From: Tamarix chinensis
Lineage: Eukaryota; Streptophyta; Magnoliopsida; Caryophyllales; Tamaricaceae
Direction of reading: 5' to 3'
Assembly (NCBI GenBank): GCA_030549775.1
Contig: CM060180.1
Coordinates: forward strand, 91,782,172-91,846,171
Length of the DNA stretch: 64,000 nt
Shown here: one piece after another, positions 50,182 through 61,710 of the stretch
How the letters are laid out: each line of letters begins with the position of its first letter
Position numbering within the stretch: position 1 is the stretch's first letter
Position numbers and translations under genes: made by a program
The notes under the pieces: generated by a model
Told to the model about the DNA's origin: nothing
The model's input: the letters and a program-made list of their open reading frames with translations, nothing else
The model's database searches: none

Positions 50182-51258
50182 ATAAACTTTGTATTCCTAG
50201 ATCTAGTATTTGAGACTTGCTAATCAAGGAAATACATGAAGGTAGCATTGCGGGAGATTTTGGTATACATAAAACTACGAAATTAGTACAAGAAAACTTA
50301 TATTGGCCAAGAATGGTTAAACATGTACAAGCCATGATAAGTAGGTGTTCTACATGTCAAAAAAGTAAAAGTTAATTTCATAAAGTCTTATACACACCTT
50401 TACCGGTTCCTGATAAACCATGGGAAGGAGTTAGTATGGACTTCATCCTAGGGTTACCAAGAACGCAACGTGGTAAAGATTCTATTCTTGTGGTAGTAGA
50501 TCGATTTTCTAAAATGGCTCATTTTATTCCATATAATAAAACCGATGATGCCACGCATGTTGCTAACTAGTATTTTAGAGAGGTTGTTAAACTTCATGGA
50601 ATACCTAAAAGCATAGTTTCTGATCGCGATGTCAAGTTTCTGAGTTATTTTTGGAAAACTTTATGGCATATTGCTTGGTACTAAATTGTTATTTAGCACT
50701 TCGCATCATCCGCAAACTGACGGTCAAATTGTGGTAACTAATAGAACTCTTGGTACATTATTAAGACGTTTAGTTAATAAAAGTACAAAAGATTGGGATG
50801 TTAAATTAGCTCATGCAGAGTTTGCTTATAATCGTAGTCCATCTAGTACTACTCAAACTAGTCCGTTTGAGGTAGTGTATGGTGTGAATCCTCACATGCC
50901 TATTAACATGATTCCGTTGAAAAAAGATGAATTGCAAAATTATGAAGCTAAAGACAGGGTATAATTTTTTCAACAGCTTCATGAAAAAATCAAAAATAAT
51001 ATTGAAAAAGCCAATGCCAAGTATAAAGCTCAAACAAATAAGCATAGAAACTCTTATGTGTTTTCTCCTGGTGACTTAGTTTGGTTACATTTGCGTAAAG
51101 AAATATTTCCTAATTTATGTAAAAATAAACTAATTCCAAGAGCTATTGGTCCATTTAAAATACTAAGAAAGTTTGGAGATAATGATAATGTTGGTGATTT
51201 GTCTCCTTATTATTCTAATGAAAATTTTGAGGGAAAATTCTTCTCAACTTGGGGAGAA
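50182..51258 (+). pseudogene. Integrase of element A
   Basis: A zinc-binding HHCC region (50230-50370, CSTCQKSK) precedes the core: [17 protein letters not shown] carries the first Asp and VSDRDVKF the second. The Glu expected after TDGQ is replaced (TDGQIVVTN), while element B keeps it. A stop lies in the core near 50570, with a shift at about 50660. The tail has FSPGDLVWLHLRKE and GPFKILRKFG, then a small deletion before GDLSPYY, and runs to the 3' LTR. Confidence 0.88.
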
Positions 51259-52048
51259 TGATGCAGGAGCATCTAATGAACATAATGATTGTCATGTTCA
51301 TATTAATTCTCAAGGTAAGGAAGATTTAGCTTTCTTAATCTTGGAGCCTATCATATTAAATATTCTTGATAATTCTTATATGCTTAATATGTACAAGTAT
51401 TCAAAGCATGCAATACTATGGCATACATGGGATGACACTTTACAACAAGAAGCTATAGTGATGATATTCATTAGTTGTATTAACTTGTTGTAAACCCTAA
51501 CCCTAAGTGTATTTTATGTAAGTTAGGGTTTGATGTAATTTCATGTATGTATCATAGTTAATTGTATAGCTTTGTAATATTAATCCTAAGTATCATTCAA
51601 CCAATGATATTATGCTTAGGATTAAGTGTTCTATGGGTTTAATTCAACCATGATAAGTGGGCTTGGATTAACGGAAAGAATCTGCTGTTTAGGCATGATA
51701 ACCACCGACTACTTCCTCTCCTATATATATACTCTTGTATGCATGATTTGTAATGCAGAATGAATAAGAATTTTAATCAAACTTTGAGCGTAGTTAGCTG
51801 AAGTCTATCTCTCTCATTTGAGTCGACATTGAGCAAGGAAAGTCTGGGACATTGCCTTCCTCCATCAACACTCAACTCGACATATTTGAAGACTGGTTCA
51901 AATCTATCGAGAACAATTATCTTTGTCACTTGATTTCTTCGCCTATAATCCTTCTTAATCCTTCGTTTCTTTTGCATCATTTTGTGGGTGAAATCATCTA
52001 CCATCAATCTTCGATCCAACCTTCCAGCCACTTTGATAAAACACATCA
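51259..52048 (+). repeat. 3' LTR of element A
   Basis: 790 bp, TGATGCAGGAG...AACACATCA, closely similar to 41321-42185 apart from the ~75-bp gap. A TATA-like CTATATATATACTC lies near 51721. Confidence 0.93.
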
Positions 52049-52259
52049 CTTTAACTTACAAATATCAATAAAATTAGTTAATAAATTAATAATATTATTT
52101 TATCTTACCCTTTTTGATCAAATAAACCCCAAACATAACATTTTACCAAATTATTTTCTTAAATTAATAGCTTAATTTTTGGATATGTTAATTTAATACT
52201 TTTCCAATAACCTAATTTTAGCATATTTTTTACTCCTAACTCTAAATATATTTTACTTT

Positions 52260-53540
52260 TCCACTTTTTTTTTCTTCCTTTCTTTCTTTTTCTTTCTTCT
52301 TCCTTAGCCCAACCTAAACCGCTATCCTCCTTTTCTTTCTCTTCTTTTCCCTTGGTTTATCCCAGATTTTCCTTTTCCCTTCTCTTCTTCTCCTACCCTA
52401 GGCAGCCCAAACTTTCCCCATTTCTTTTCTTTTCTTTTCCCCTTGAGCCAACTCAGCTTCTCCCTTCTTACTTCTTCTTTTTCTCCTATGTGGGTTGGCT
52501 CATCTTCTTTTTCTTTCTCCCCTCCCCCTGCATGGCCCATCTCCTCTGTCTCCTTCTCCCCTCATCTACACCACCATGTTAACACTCCCCCTTTTATGCC
52601 CTTCTCCCTCTTTACCCCCTTCACCCCTACACGTCTACATCACCCTCCCCTTTGCCTAACCATACAACCTATACCACTGCCCCCTTTGCCTATTCCTTTC
52701 TTTTCCATTTTTAACCTTGCAGCCCTCTAGTCCCCTTCCCCTGCATGCCTTTCCCTGTCATTTCACCCCCTTCCTCACATGCTCTACCTTCTCCTATGCC
52801 TACAACCTTCACCTACACCCACATATCCCTGCATGCCAAGCACCTCCTTTCCTCCTCCTCCTCTTCTTCTTGTTTTATTGTTTTCTTCCCTGCGTCACTC
52901 CTCCCTAGTGATCATTTATCTCCCCAACACTCTCTTCTTCTTTTTTCTCCCTTTATCTCTTGCCCTATTTTTCCCATTTACACCCCTACAACCACCTCTA
53001 ATGTCTCCTCAACTAACACAACCTCTATACCACCATCTCCTCCATCCTACCTCCTTCTTGCACTGCCTTGAGTAGCCAGCACACATCATCACTCACGGCC
53101 TTGCCTCCATTTTCTTTCACTCACCTTCGATACCCTACTCCTTCCACCCTTGGTCACCTCTTCCCCCTCCCTTTCCTCTACCAATAAAGTTCCCCCTTGC
53201 TTGCCACCACCTTGACCTCCCCCTAGATAACCTTACTCGAGCCATCCTTTCTTTCCCCTTTCCCTTTCTCTTCCCCTTCTCCTTTCTTTCTATTCTTTTA
53301 CTTCTCTTCACCTCCTTCCCTACAGTCACATTGCCATCTTCTAACCACCTGCACCATAACCTCCAACTACCATCCACCTCTTGCCTCACCTCTTACACCC
53401 AACAACTAGCACCAACACTCCCCACCATCTCCCTCAAACCCTTTATCCAAGCCACTCCCATTCTTCCCATTCCTTTTCCATTGTTCATTTTTCATGGCTC
53501 ATGCTACACATGTAGTGTGAGTTATGTTGTGCTTTTTTTT
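52260..53540 (-). other. Pyrimidine-rich GC block of copy C; no gene
   Basis: The plus strand is dominated by C and T for ~1.2 kb, so the minus strand is purine-rich, the same polarity as in copies A and B relative to their own orientation. Many overlapping Ser/Pro/Leu-rich open frames exist on both strands, none with recognisable domains. Confidence 0.75.
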
Positions 53541-54164
53541 TATATTTTTTGAATAAAATTTAGGTATATGGGTACTTTAGTAATTATATATTTAAAAAAT
53601 ATTTTTAATAAAAATTATTATTTCATTTATCTAATATTAATAAAAAATTTGTGATATTAGTTTTAGATAAAAAAATTATTAAACAAAGCCTAAGCATTTT
53701 CACTAGGTAGTGGTAAACTTTAATTTTTGTTTGAAATAAGGTAACTGTTATACCCCACTAAAATATTTGGATTAGCGTATGTTATTACATTAGGGTTTTT
53801 AGCATGTGATTTATGTAGATATGATGTGCTACAAATAATCCCATGATTATCAATGTTATCTTGGAAGATGGAAATAGAATGCATGCATCTTATGTATGGT
53901 GTGGTGTGTGTGGAAGGGTGACTAAGAAGGGGTCTAATATTTGATGATGGGTGTTATGCATATATAAATGCTATGCTAAGTGTGTATGGATACTTGTAGT
54001 AAAAATATTACTCCTATGAGCCCTGGAAGCAATTTAGTTATTTGGACACATCATGATGTTTAACCCTAACTGGAATACCTAATATGGCATACATGTTGCT
54101 AAGAATGGAGATAGTAGTTTTGTGTATTATAAATGCATGTGTCAATACGAATGTTAATATTTTA

Positions 54165-55330
54165 TGGCTTAGGGGTATTTTGGTAATTTAACATATGGTG
54201 GCCATCTGACTAATAAATATGCATGCTAACTATCATGTGGTGTTGAAAATGATAATAGGGGTTTGTAACGTTGAAAATAAATGTTCCATCATGAATAATA
54301 ATATTATATGATCTAGGAGCATTTTGGTAATTTTGTATGTGTAATGGGGGGTTATCTTAATAAATACATATGATAAGTAATAATTGGTGCTAAGTATGAT
54401 AATAGGAGTTTGTGGTGTTAGTAATACATGTTTGGGTATGATTATTAGTATTATGTGACCTAGGGGAATTTTGATAATTTGGCATATACAATGGGAGCTA
54501 TCTTAATAAATATGTATGGTAAGTAATAATTGGTGCTAAGTATGATAATAGAGGTTTCTAGTATTAGTAATGCATTTTTGGGCATGATTAATGATATCAT
54601 ATGACCTAGGGCATTTTGGTGATTTTGCATGTGATATGGTAGTTAGTCTAATAAACTTGCATGATAAGCATTAAATGATGTTAAATGTGAGAACAGGGTT
54701 TATTGTCTTAGTATCACTTAATTTAGCATGAAAATTAATATTATATAGTCTGGGAGTATTTTGGTAATTTTGCATAAAACATGGTGATTAGTCTAAAAAA
54801 GTTGCATGATAAGCATTAAATGATGTTAAATGTGAGAATAGAGTTTATTATCTTAGTATCACCTAATTCAGCAAGATAACCAATATACATGGTCTAGGGG
54901 CATTTTGTTAATTTTGCATGTAATATAGTAATTAGTCTAATAAAACTGCATAATAAATATTAATTGATGTTCAATATGAGAATAGGAGTTTGTTGTCTTA
55001 CTACCACCTCACCCAACATGACTATGAGTATTATAGGGTCTAGGGATATTTTGGTAATTTAAAGTGTAGCTTGATGAATATGCTAATAAATATGCATGAC
55101 ATGAGATGTTTGTTATCGAGTATGAGTGTAAGCATTTTGTTGTATTAGATGCTCATATTTCAGCATAATTATCACTATTGCATGTTTAAGGGTATTTTTA
55201 TAAATTAGGGTATGTTATGGCATCATTCTTATAAACTTGGAGGAAGTGCATTAATTTTTGACTAAGCATGAGAATGTGTGTTTAGTTGTTCTAGAAGCCC
55301 ATGTTAGGGTTTTATGTGTAAATTGGTCAT
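54165..55330. repeat. 146-bp tandem array, about 8 copies, in copy C
   Basis: The marker GGGGCATTTTGGTAATTTTG recurs at about 54171, 54316, 54462, 54609, 54752, 54897, 55042 and 55188, a spacing of 143-147 bp. Middle units share CTTGCATGATAAGCATTAAA and GTTAAATGTGAGAATAG. Divergence increases to both sides. Confidence 0.9.
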
Positions 55331-56045
55331 TTGGTGTGTCGGGTAACTTAACTTCATAATCAACAGTTTAATTTTGGTGTGTTATCCTTTTTATAAAATG
55401 TTGATAAAATAAAATAAACTTGTGATGGAAATGGATGGTAAAGAGGTAGTCTTAGCCTTAGAGTATTTTGGTCACTTTGACCTAAAGTGCTTAATTGTGA
55501 ATATTTGAGCTATGATGGCCTTAGTGGACTACTTATGTTGACATTGAAAATAATCCTTATTATGGTTACTTTGTAATTTTAAAAAACAAAAAAAAATGGT
55601 TAAGTATGTGACTAATGTATACTTTTCATAGTCACCCTAATTAAAATACTAACACTTAAAGTGAAAAAATCAATATTGGAAATGGTGGCACTTTAGGGTC
55701 GCTACCTCAAAGACGTGGTTTAGCCCATGATTATTCAAGATTTTGTCAATGTGTCTTAGTGCCCTAGATAGGCCCTAATTCTTACTCTATTTAAATATAC
55801 TAAGTAGGGGGTATACATACTTATATATTAGGTGCCCTTGTCTATAGGATACTGCATGCCTTCATTTATTAGTGAAACCAAGGTACCTTTGCATCCCTAA
55901 GTTAATAGTTGATAGGATACTATGTTGCTCTTGTACGCCAACATGACCAGGGTACCTTAGTGTCTCTGGATTTGTGATCTCCCTCTATAGTAACTAAAAA
56001 TGGAATTATGTGATAATTAAATGGAAATTATTATTGGGATATTTC

Positions 56046-56345
56046 GTTAGCATACTTTGAGCCTATCTGACTTTTGGTCGTAGATTTTGAGCCTACCTAT
56101 GTATCAGTAATAGCCTTTGAGCCCACATAAGTTTTGGTAGCAGCCTTTGAGGCTATATGTGTATAGGTAGTAGTCTTTGAGCCTACCTAAGTTTTGGTAG
56201 CAATCTTTAAGCTTACCTATGTATTGGTAGCAGCCTTTGTACCTACATGTGAGTTGGTAGTAGCCTTTGAGCCAACCTGTGATTTGACAGTAGGCTATAA
56301 GCCTACCTCTGACTTGGTGGAAGCCTTTGTGCCAAACTGTGATAT
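56046..56345. repeat. 30-bp tandem array, 10 copies, in copy C
   Basis: Units like GTAGCAGCCTTTGAGCCTAC plus CTATGTATTG, with the TTTGAGCC core at 56056, 56087, then every 30 bases to 56326. The period is almost exactly constant despite base changes. Stops occur in several units, so no peptide repeat is encoded. Confidence 0.92.
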
Positions 56346-56618
56346 ATTGTGTATTGGATTATGTTGATGGGCTACCTATGAATTGAGTGGGTTTTGTTGA
56401 GAATGGTGTGACTTTCTAATTATACTACAAAGAGTATCACTTGGATGTTCCATGGGTAAGTTCTATTATTTATCAGTGAATGAGAATTGGTGGCATATGT
56501 TCTTGATGCATGTAGCTATCTGAATGATTATTGCATATCAGTTAACATATGTATATTTCCATGTTCATGATGTAATGCATCTAATGTGTTGCATGTGGGC
56601 TTTATATTTTAGTCTAGT

Positions 56619-57449
56619 TGATGCAGGAGCATCTAATGATTCTCATATTCCAATTGATTCTCAAGGTAAGGAAGAATTAGCTTTCTTAATATTGGAGCCA
56701 ATCATATTAAATGTTCTTAATAATATGTCTATGCTTGGTATTGAAAACAAGTCGAGATATTCTTGCAAGTATGTTACATATTTGCAAGGAGAAGATGTTA
56801 ACACACCTTAAGTGTACAAGCATTCAAAGCATGCAAGACTATGGCATACATGGGATGACACTTTACAACAAGAAGATATGGTGATGATTATCATTAGTTA
56901 TATTAAACTCGTTATAAACCCTAAGTGTAATTTATGTAAGCTAGGGTTTGATGTAATTTCATGTATGTATCATAGTTGATTGTATGGCTTTGTAATGTGA
57001 GTAATTAGTATCATTTAGATGATGATATTATGATTAAGCTAAGATGTTATATGGGCTTAATTCAAGTGATTAAATGGGCTTGAATTAAGAGGGAACTCGG
57101 CTGGTTAAGACTTGTACTCGACAAGCCTCCCTCCCCTATATATATCTATTTGTAAACATCTAATGCATAAAGGAATAATATAATTTTTTGAACTCAGAAT
57201 TAACCCATCTTGGCCTGCGTGTAATCTCTCTTCCAAGTCTCTTTCGATCAAGGCAAAACCCAGGGTTTAACCTTCATCATTCGATCCTTTGAATGGTTGG
57301 TATCATTCAAAGAAAGTAGCGGCACTTTGCAACTTAAATCAAGTAGAACCTGCACCAAAAACCAGTTTTCTTCTTTGAGTTTCAACCGGCCGGTGTCATA
57401 ACTCATGGAATAATCGATCCAACACTTCCCTCCCCTTTGATTCACATCA
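56619..57449 (+). repeat. 5' LTR of element B
   Basis: 831 bp, TGATGCAGGAG...TTCACATCA, near-identical to 60884-61710. TATA-like CCCTATATATATC near 57134. The following TGGTATAAAAGC (57455-57466) is a decayed tRNA-Met primer site with two mismatches. Confidence 0.92.
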
Positions 57450-58347
57450 AATTTTGGTATAAAAGCTTGAAGTTCCCTTTTCTCCAGCGCATGAAATAAC
57501 AAGTTCCTCCTGAAATCAACCAGCAACTGCATCATTTGAGTTTTGCAAGAAACCCCCCTCCTCGAGAACTGGCGTGTTCTTTCCCCATTTCTTACATCTT
57601 TAAACTCATTCTTGAATCTTCAAGATCAATATTGATTGAAGATCCTAAATTCTTACAACAATTTTGTTGCAATCTCTCGCAGCCATACAGCAAAAATCAT
57701 CACACCTTCTACCAGCATTTGCCTTCAATCTGCCGAACTACACCTGTATGTTTGCTTGGTTCAATTTGAGCCTTTGCTTCTACATCCACCATCCCTTTCT
57801 ATTTTTTTTCTCTCCCCATTTTTCCACTTACTCAGCCATTTATCCTTTCATTTCCATTCCCTTATCTCACATACCAAATTTGGTAAGAAAACCCCCGAAC
57901 CCCTGGTACCATATCATCCAGTTTGTAGGGTGACAAAAATATTTTGTGTGTGCCTCGGCTTGGTCTAGTCCATTTCCTCTCCAAGTCCAATATATACTCT
58001 TCTTCTTTGTCTTCTTCACATCTTCTATGGTGCACGACACTTGAATCTTCAACTTGAGGACCTCCATGTGTTGAAGAAACAACCAACAACATCATTATTT
58101 AATGTGGCTGATCTTTAGTCACAAGAAAAGAATACCTTCCAACCAGTTGGTTTGTGTGTGCATGTTGTGATTTTTGTGACCAAATTTTCCTCCCTCTGTG
58201 CATGATCAAGACAGCAGGTAGTTCTCTTCAAATTGTTTGTGAAATAGCAAAATATTTGTGTCTTGTTTGCTTATAGGGAAATTCCAACATATACACACTT
58301 TGTGGTATTCTTTTGTGCAAAGAAAGAGGTGTGTGTCACCCTTCACT

Positions 58348-59293
58348 ATGGCAAGTGAAAAAGTTTGTGCCTTGGTAGAGTATATAAAGATTCTAACCAC
58401 ATAAATGGATTTTCAACTACAAAATCAAACCACACTTCAATACCAACTACAAAGTGTGGAAGCAAAACTAGCCGATCAAGAGGCGCATCGACTATGGCTA
58501 AATCGCATAAAGACCACACACGATAGTGTGGAAGGAAAGATGAAGCCTATCTTCCATGCAAAAGGCAGGCATGGATATTCAAACATGCATCACAATGAAG
58601 ATGGAGAAGATGAGATGAGCTCCTTTGGCTCAAGAAACCAAAGACGGCCTCATACATTCCAAGTAAGACATGCTTACCATGAAGATCAAGGTATTAAACT
58701 TGACCTTCCTAAATTTTATAGTGATTTGAATGTGGAATTATTCTTTGAGTGGTTGCATGAAATTGAAGCTATCTTTTAATTTGGAGAGTATGATGATGAG
58801 AGAAAATGCAAGCTAGCAACTCTTAAGTTCAAAAAGTTTGCTAGATTTTGGTATGATAATTTAAAATGAACGAGAGAAAGACAAGAGAAGTCAAAGATAA
58901 AATCTTAGAAAAAAAGTAAGAAACACCTAAGAAAAAAAATTGTGCCTAGAGATTATGAGCAAGATGTGTATGTGGAAATGACTACTCTAAGGCAAGGCTT
59001 ATTTAGTGTAGAAGAATACAGTAGAGAATTTGAAAAACTAGCCCTTATTTTGTGATGTTCAAGAAAGAAAGGAACAAAAGTGTGTTAGATACTTAGGTGG
59101 CTTGAATAAATTGATAAGAGATCAAGTTGACATGTATTCTTATGATTCTCCTGATGACTTAGTTAATATGGCTTTAAACTTTGAAATACAAACTAAATCA
59201 ACTAAAGCCTATGTTAAGTCTAATGTTTCAACTTCAACTAAACCCTATTCTAACACCTTTATACCTAAATCATCATCTTCATATGATAAATAG
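58348..59293 (+). pseudogene. gag of element B
   Basis: Starts MASEKVCALVEYIK, the uninterrupted equivalent of the gag start in element A. A stop follows after 18 codons, then long open stretches with FYSDLNVELFFEWLHEIEAIF, TLRQGLFSVEEYSREFE and RDQVDMYSYDS. Further stops and shifts occur near 58778, 58867, 58909 and 59055. Confidence 0.88.
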
Positions 59294-59331
59294 AATAATC
59301 GAGATGATAAAGGTAAAATAAGGTAGTTGAA

Positions 59332-59844
59332 ATGGCAAATAAATATTGTTTTAAATGTAAAGGATATGGACACTTTGCTAGATATTGTCCTAACCAAAGA
59401 GCCTTAACCTTGCATGAAATAGAAAACATAGAACCATGTAGTGATGATGAGAATTTAGAAATTGAATCTCCTAATGAAATCTTAACCATGGATGAAGAAG
59501 AAGGAGATCCATGTTTTGTAATTCAAAGAGTGTTACAAATCCAACCTACTATGACACCTACTCAAAGACAAAAAAAATTTAAGACTAAGTGTAAAATAGG
59601 TGACATGGTTTGTAGACTCATAATTGATAGTGGTTCGTGTACAAATGTTGCTAGTGAAGCAATGGTTAAGAAACTTGGTTTAGAGACTACTAATCATCCT
59701 AAACCCTATTCTTTACAATGGCTAAACAAAGATAAAGGAGCTAAAGTAAACAAAAGAACCTTAATCACATTTTCTATTAGAGACTATCATGATGAAGTTC
59801 TTTGTGATGTTTTGCCTATGGATGCTTGTGGATTACTTTTATGA
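59332..59844 (+). pseudogene. Nucleocapsid zinc knuckle and aspartic protease of element B
   Basis: 170-residue open stretch. Residues 6-19 form an intact CCHC knuckle (CFKCKGYGHFARYC). After an acidic linker, LIIDSGSCTNVAS around residues 96-108 is the retropepsin active site (D-S-G). The stop at 59842 precedes more protease-linker sequence. This is the only copy in the window that keeps both domains readable. Confidence 0.88.
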
Positions 59845-59989
59845 AGACCATGGCAATATGATAGAAAAGCAACTAATGATGGGGTAACTAATAAATATGT
59901 GGTAAAAACAAAAAAGCAATTGTATAGATTGACACCTTCTTTATGTGATCATATGCCTTTAAGTGATGACAAAAAGATATTATTTTTAT

Positions 59990-60883
59990 ATGAAAAGGCT
60001 ATGGAAAAGTGCATAGAAGAAAAAGGAATTTTTTTATGCTTTAGTTTCTAAAGATTCTAACCCTGAGAAGCAAAAAATTGAAAATCCTAATCTAGTGAAG
60101 TTTCTTGATGAATATAATGATGTATTTCCTAATGATTTACCTCCTAGATTACCACCTAAAAGAGGAATAAAACATGACATTGATCTTATTCTTGGAATAA
60201 CTCTTCCAAGTACTACTTATGTCAAGTTTATAAGTTATTTTTGGAAAAATTTATGGCATATGCTTGGTACTAAATTGTTATTTAGCACTTCGCATCGTCC
60301 ATAAACCGATGGTCAAAATGAGGTAACTAATAGAACTCTTGGTACATTATTAAGAGGTTTAGTTAATAAAAGTACTAAAGATAGTTAGCTCATGCAGAGT
60401 TTGCTTATTATCATAGTCCATCTAGTACTAGTCAAACTAGTCTGTTTGAGGTGGTGTATGGAGTGAATCAACACATGCCTATTAATATGATTCCTTTGAA
60501 AACAGGTGAGTTACAAAATTATGAAGCCGAAGATAAATTAAAATGCTTTTCAACAACTTGATGAGAAAATCAAAAATAACATTGAAAAAGCTATTGCCAA
60601 GTATAAAGCTCAAGCAAATAAGCATAGAAACCCTCATGTGTTTCTCCTGGTGACTTAGTTTGGTTACATTTGTGTACAGAAAGATTTCCTAATTTACGTG
60701 AAAATAAACAAATGCCAAGAGCTATGGACCATTTAAAATACTAAGAAAGTTTGGGGTTAATGCTTATGAACTTGAACTTCCAAACCATTATGGTGGAATT
60801 TCAAGAACTTTTAATGTTGGTGATTTGTCTCCTTATTATACTAATGAAAATTTGAGGGCAAATTCTTCTCAACTTTGGGAGAA
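59990..60883 (+). pseudogene. Fused remnant of RT start and integrase C-terminal half, element B
   Basis: LLDEYNDVFP-type sequence before RT (MKFLDEYNDVFPNDLPP, 60095) runs to DLILGITLP. At about 60220 it jumps to integrase (VKFISYFWKNLWHMLGTK). The integrase core end keeps the Glu (GQNEVTN) that element A lost, and the tail has PFKILRKFGVNAYELELPN and FNVGDLSPYY before the 3' LTR. Stops at 60302 and 60386 and several shifts are present. Confidence 0.85.
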
Positions 60884-61710
60884 TGATGTAAGAGCATCTA
60901 ATGATTCTCATATTCCTATTGATTCTTAAGGTAAGGAAGAATTAGATTTCTTAATATTGGAGCCAATCATATTAAATATTCTTGATAATATGTTTATTCT
61001 TGGTATTGAAAATAATTCGAGATATTCTTGCAGGTATGTTACATATTTGCAAGGAGAAGATGTTAACACACCTTAAGTGTACAAGCATTCAAAGCATGAA
61101 AGACTATGGCATACATGGGATGACACTTTACAACAAGAAGATATGGTGATGATTATCATTAGTTATATTAAACTTGTTGTACACCCTAAGTGTATTTTAT
61201 GTAAGCTAGGGTTTGATATAATTTCATGTAGGTATCATAGTTGATTGTATGGCTTTGTAATGTTAGTCATTAGTATCATTTAGATGATGATATTATGATT
61301 AAGCTAAGATGTTATATGGTCTTAATTCAAGTGATTAAATGGGCTTTAATTAAGAGAGAACTCGGCTAGTTAAGACTTGTACTCGACGAGCCTCCCTCCC
61401 CTATATATATCTATTTTTACACATCTAATGCATAAAGGAATAATAGAATTTCTTGAACTCAGAATTAACCTTGGCCAGCATGTATTCTCTCTTCCAAGTC
61501 TCTTTTGATCAAGGCAAAACCAGGGGTTTAACCTTCATCATTCGAGCCTTTAAATGATTGGTATCATTCAAAGTAACCAGCAGCACTTTGCAACTTGAAT
61601 CAAGTAGAACCTACACCAAAAACCAGTATTCTTCTTCGAGTTTCAACCGGCAGGTGTCATAACTCATGGAATAATCGATCCAACACTTCCCTCCCCTTTT
61701 ATTCACATCA
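60884..61710 (+). repeat. 3' LTR of element B
   Basis: 827 bp, TGATGTAAGAGC...TTCACATCA; very close to the 5' LTR. It lacks a few bases in the last third and has a decayed start (TGATGTAAG). Confidence 0.92.

Larger units (their letters stand above)
41321..52048 (+). mobile_element. Ty3/gypsy retrotransposon A, plus strand, with nested insertion
   Basis: CTTTA flanks the element on both sides (41316-41320 and 52049-52053), a perfect 5-bp target duplication. Order: 5' LTR, primer site, leader, gag (split by copy B at 43067-47822), RT, RNase H, integrase, purine tract (GGGGAGAA, 51251-51258), 3' LTR. Zinc knuckle and protease are deleted. The RT and integrase wording ([27 protein letters not shown]-like tail) resembles the CRM/Reina side of the chromoviruses, but no chromodomain is visible; the clade is an inference. 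Confidence 0.93.
56619..61710 (+). mobile_element. Ty3/gypsy retrotransposon B, plus strand, internally deleted
   Basis: Flanked by CTAGT (56614-56618) and CTCGT (61711-61715), a 5-bp duplication with one difference. It is 5,092 bp with LTRs of 831 and 827 bp. The order is leader, gag, zinc knuckle, protease, the start of RT, then directly the middle of integrase. Nearly all RT, all RNase H and the first half of integrase are gone. It belongs to the same family as elements A and C. Confidence 0.92.

Noticed and set aside
52352..53552. Several overlapping 60-108-residue frames on both strands
   Set aside because: Same CT-rich low-complexity block in copy C; mutually overlapping and without motifs.
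56046..56345. Possible CRISPR-like array
   Set aside because: Units are contiguous 30-bp direct repeats with no spacers, in a plant retroelement context.
57536..57968. Overlapping ~77-110-residue frames in the leader of gypsy B
   Set aside because: Untranslated leader between primer site and gag; three overlapping frames and no motifs.
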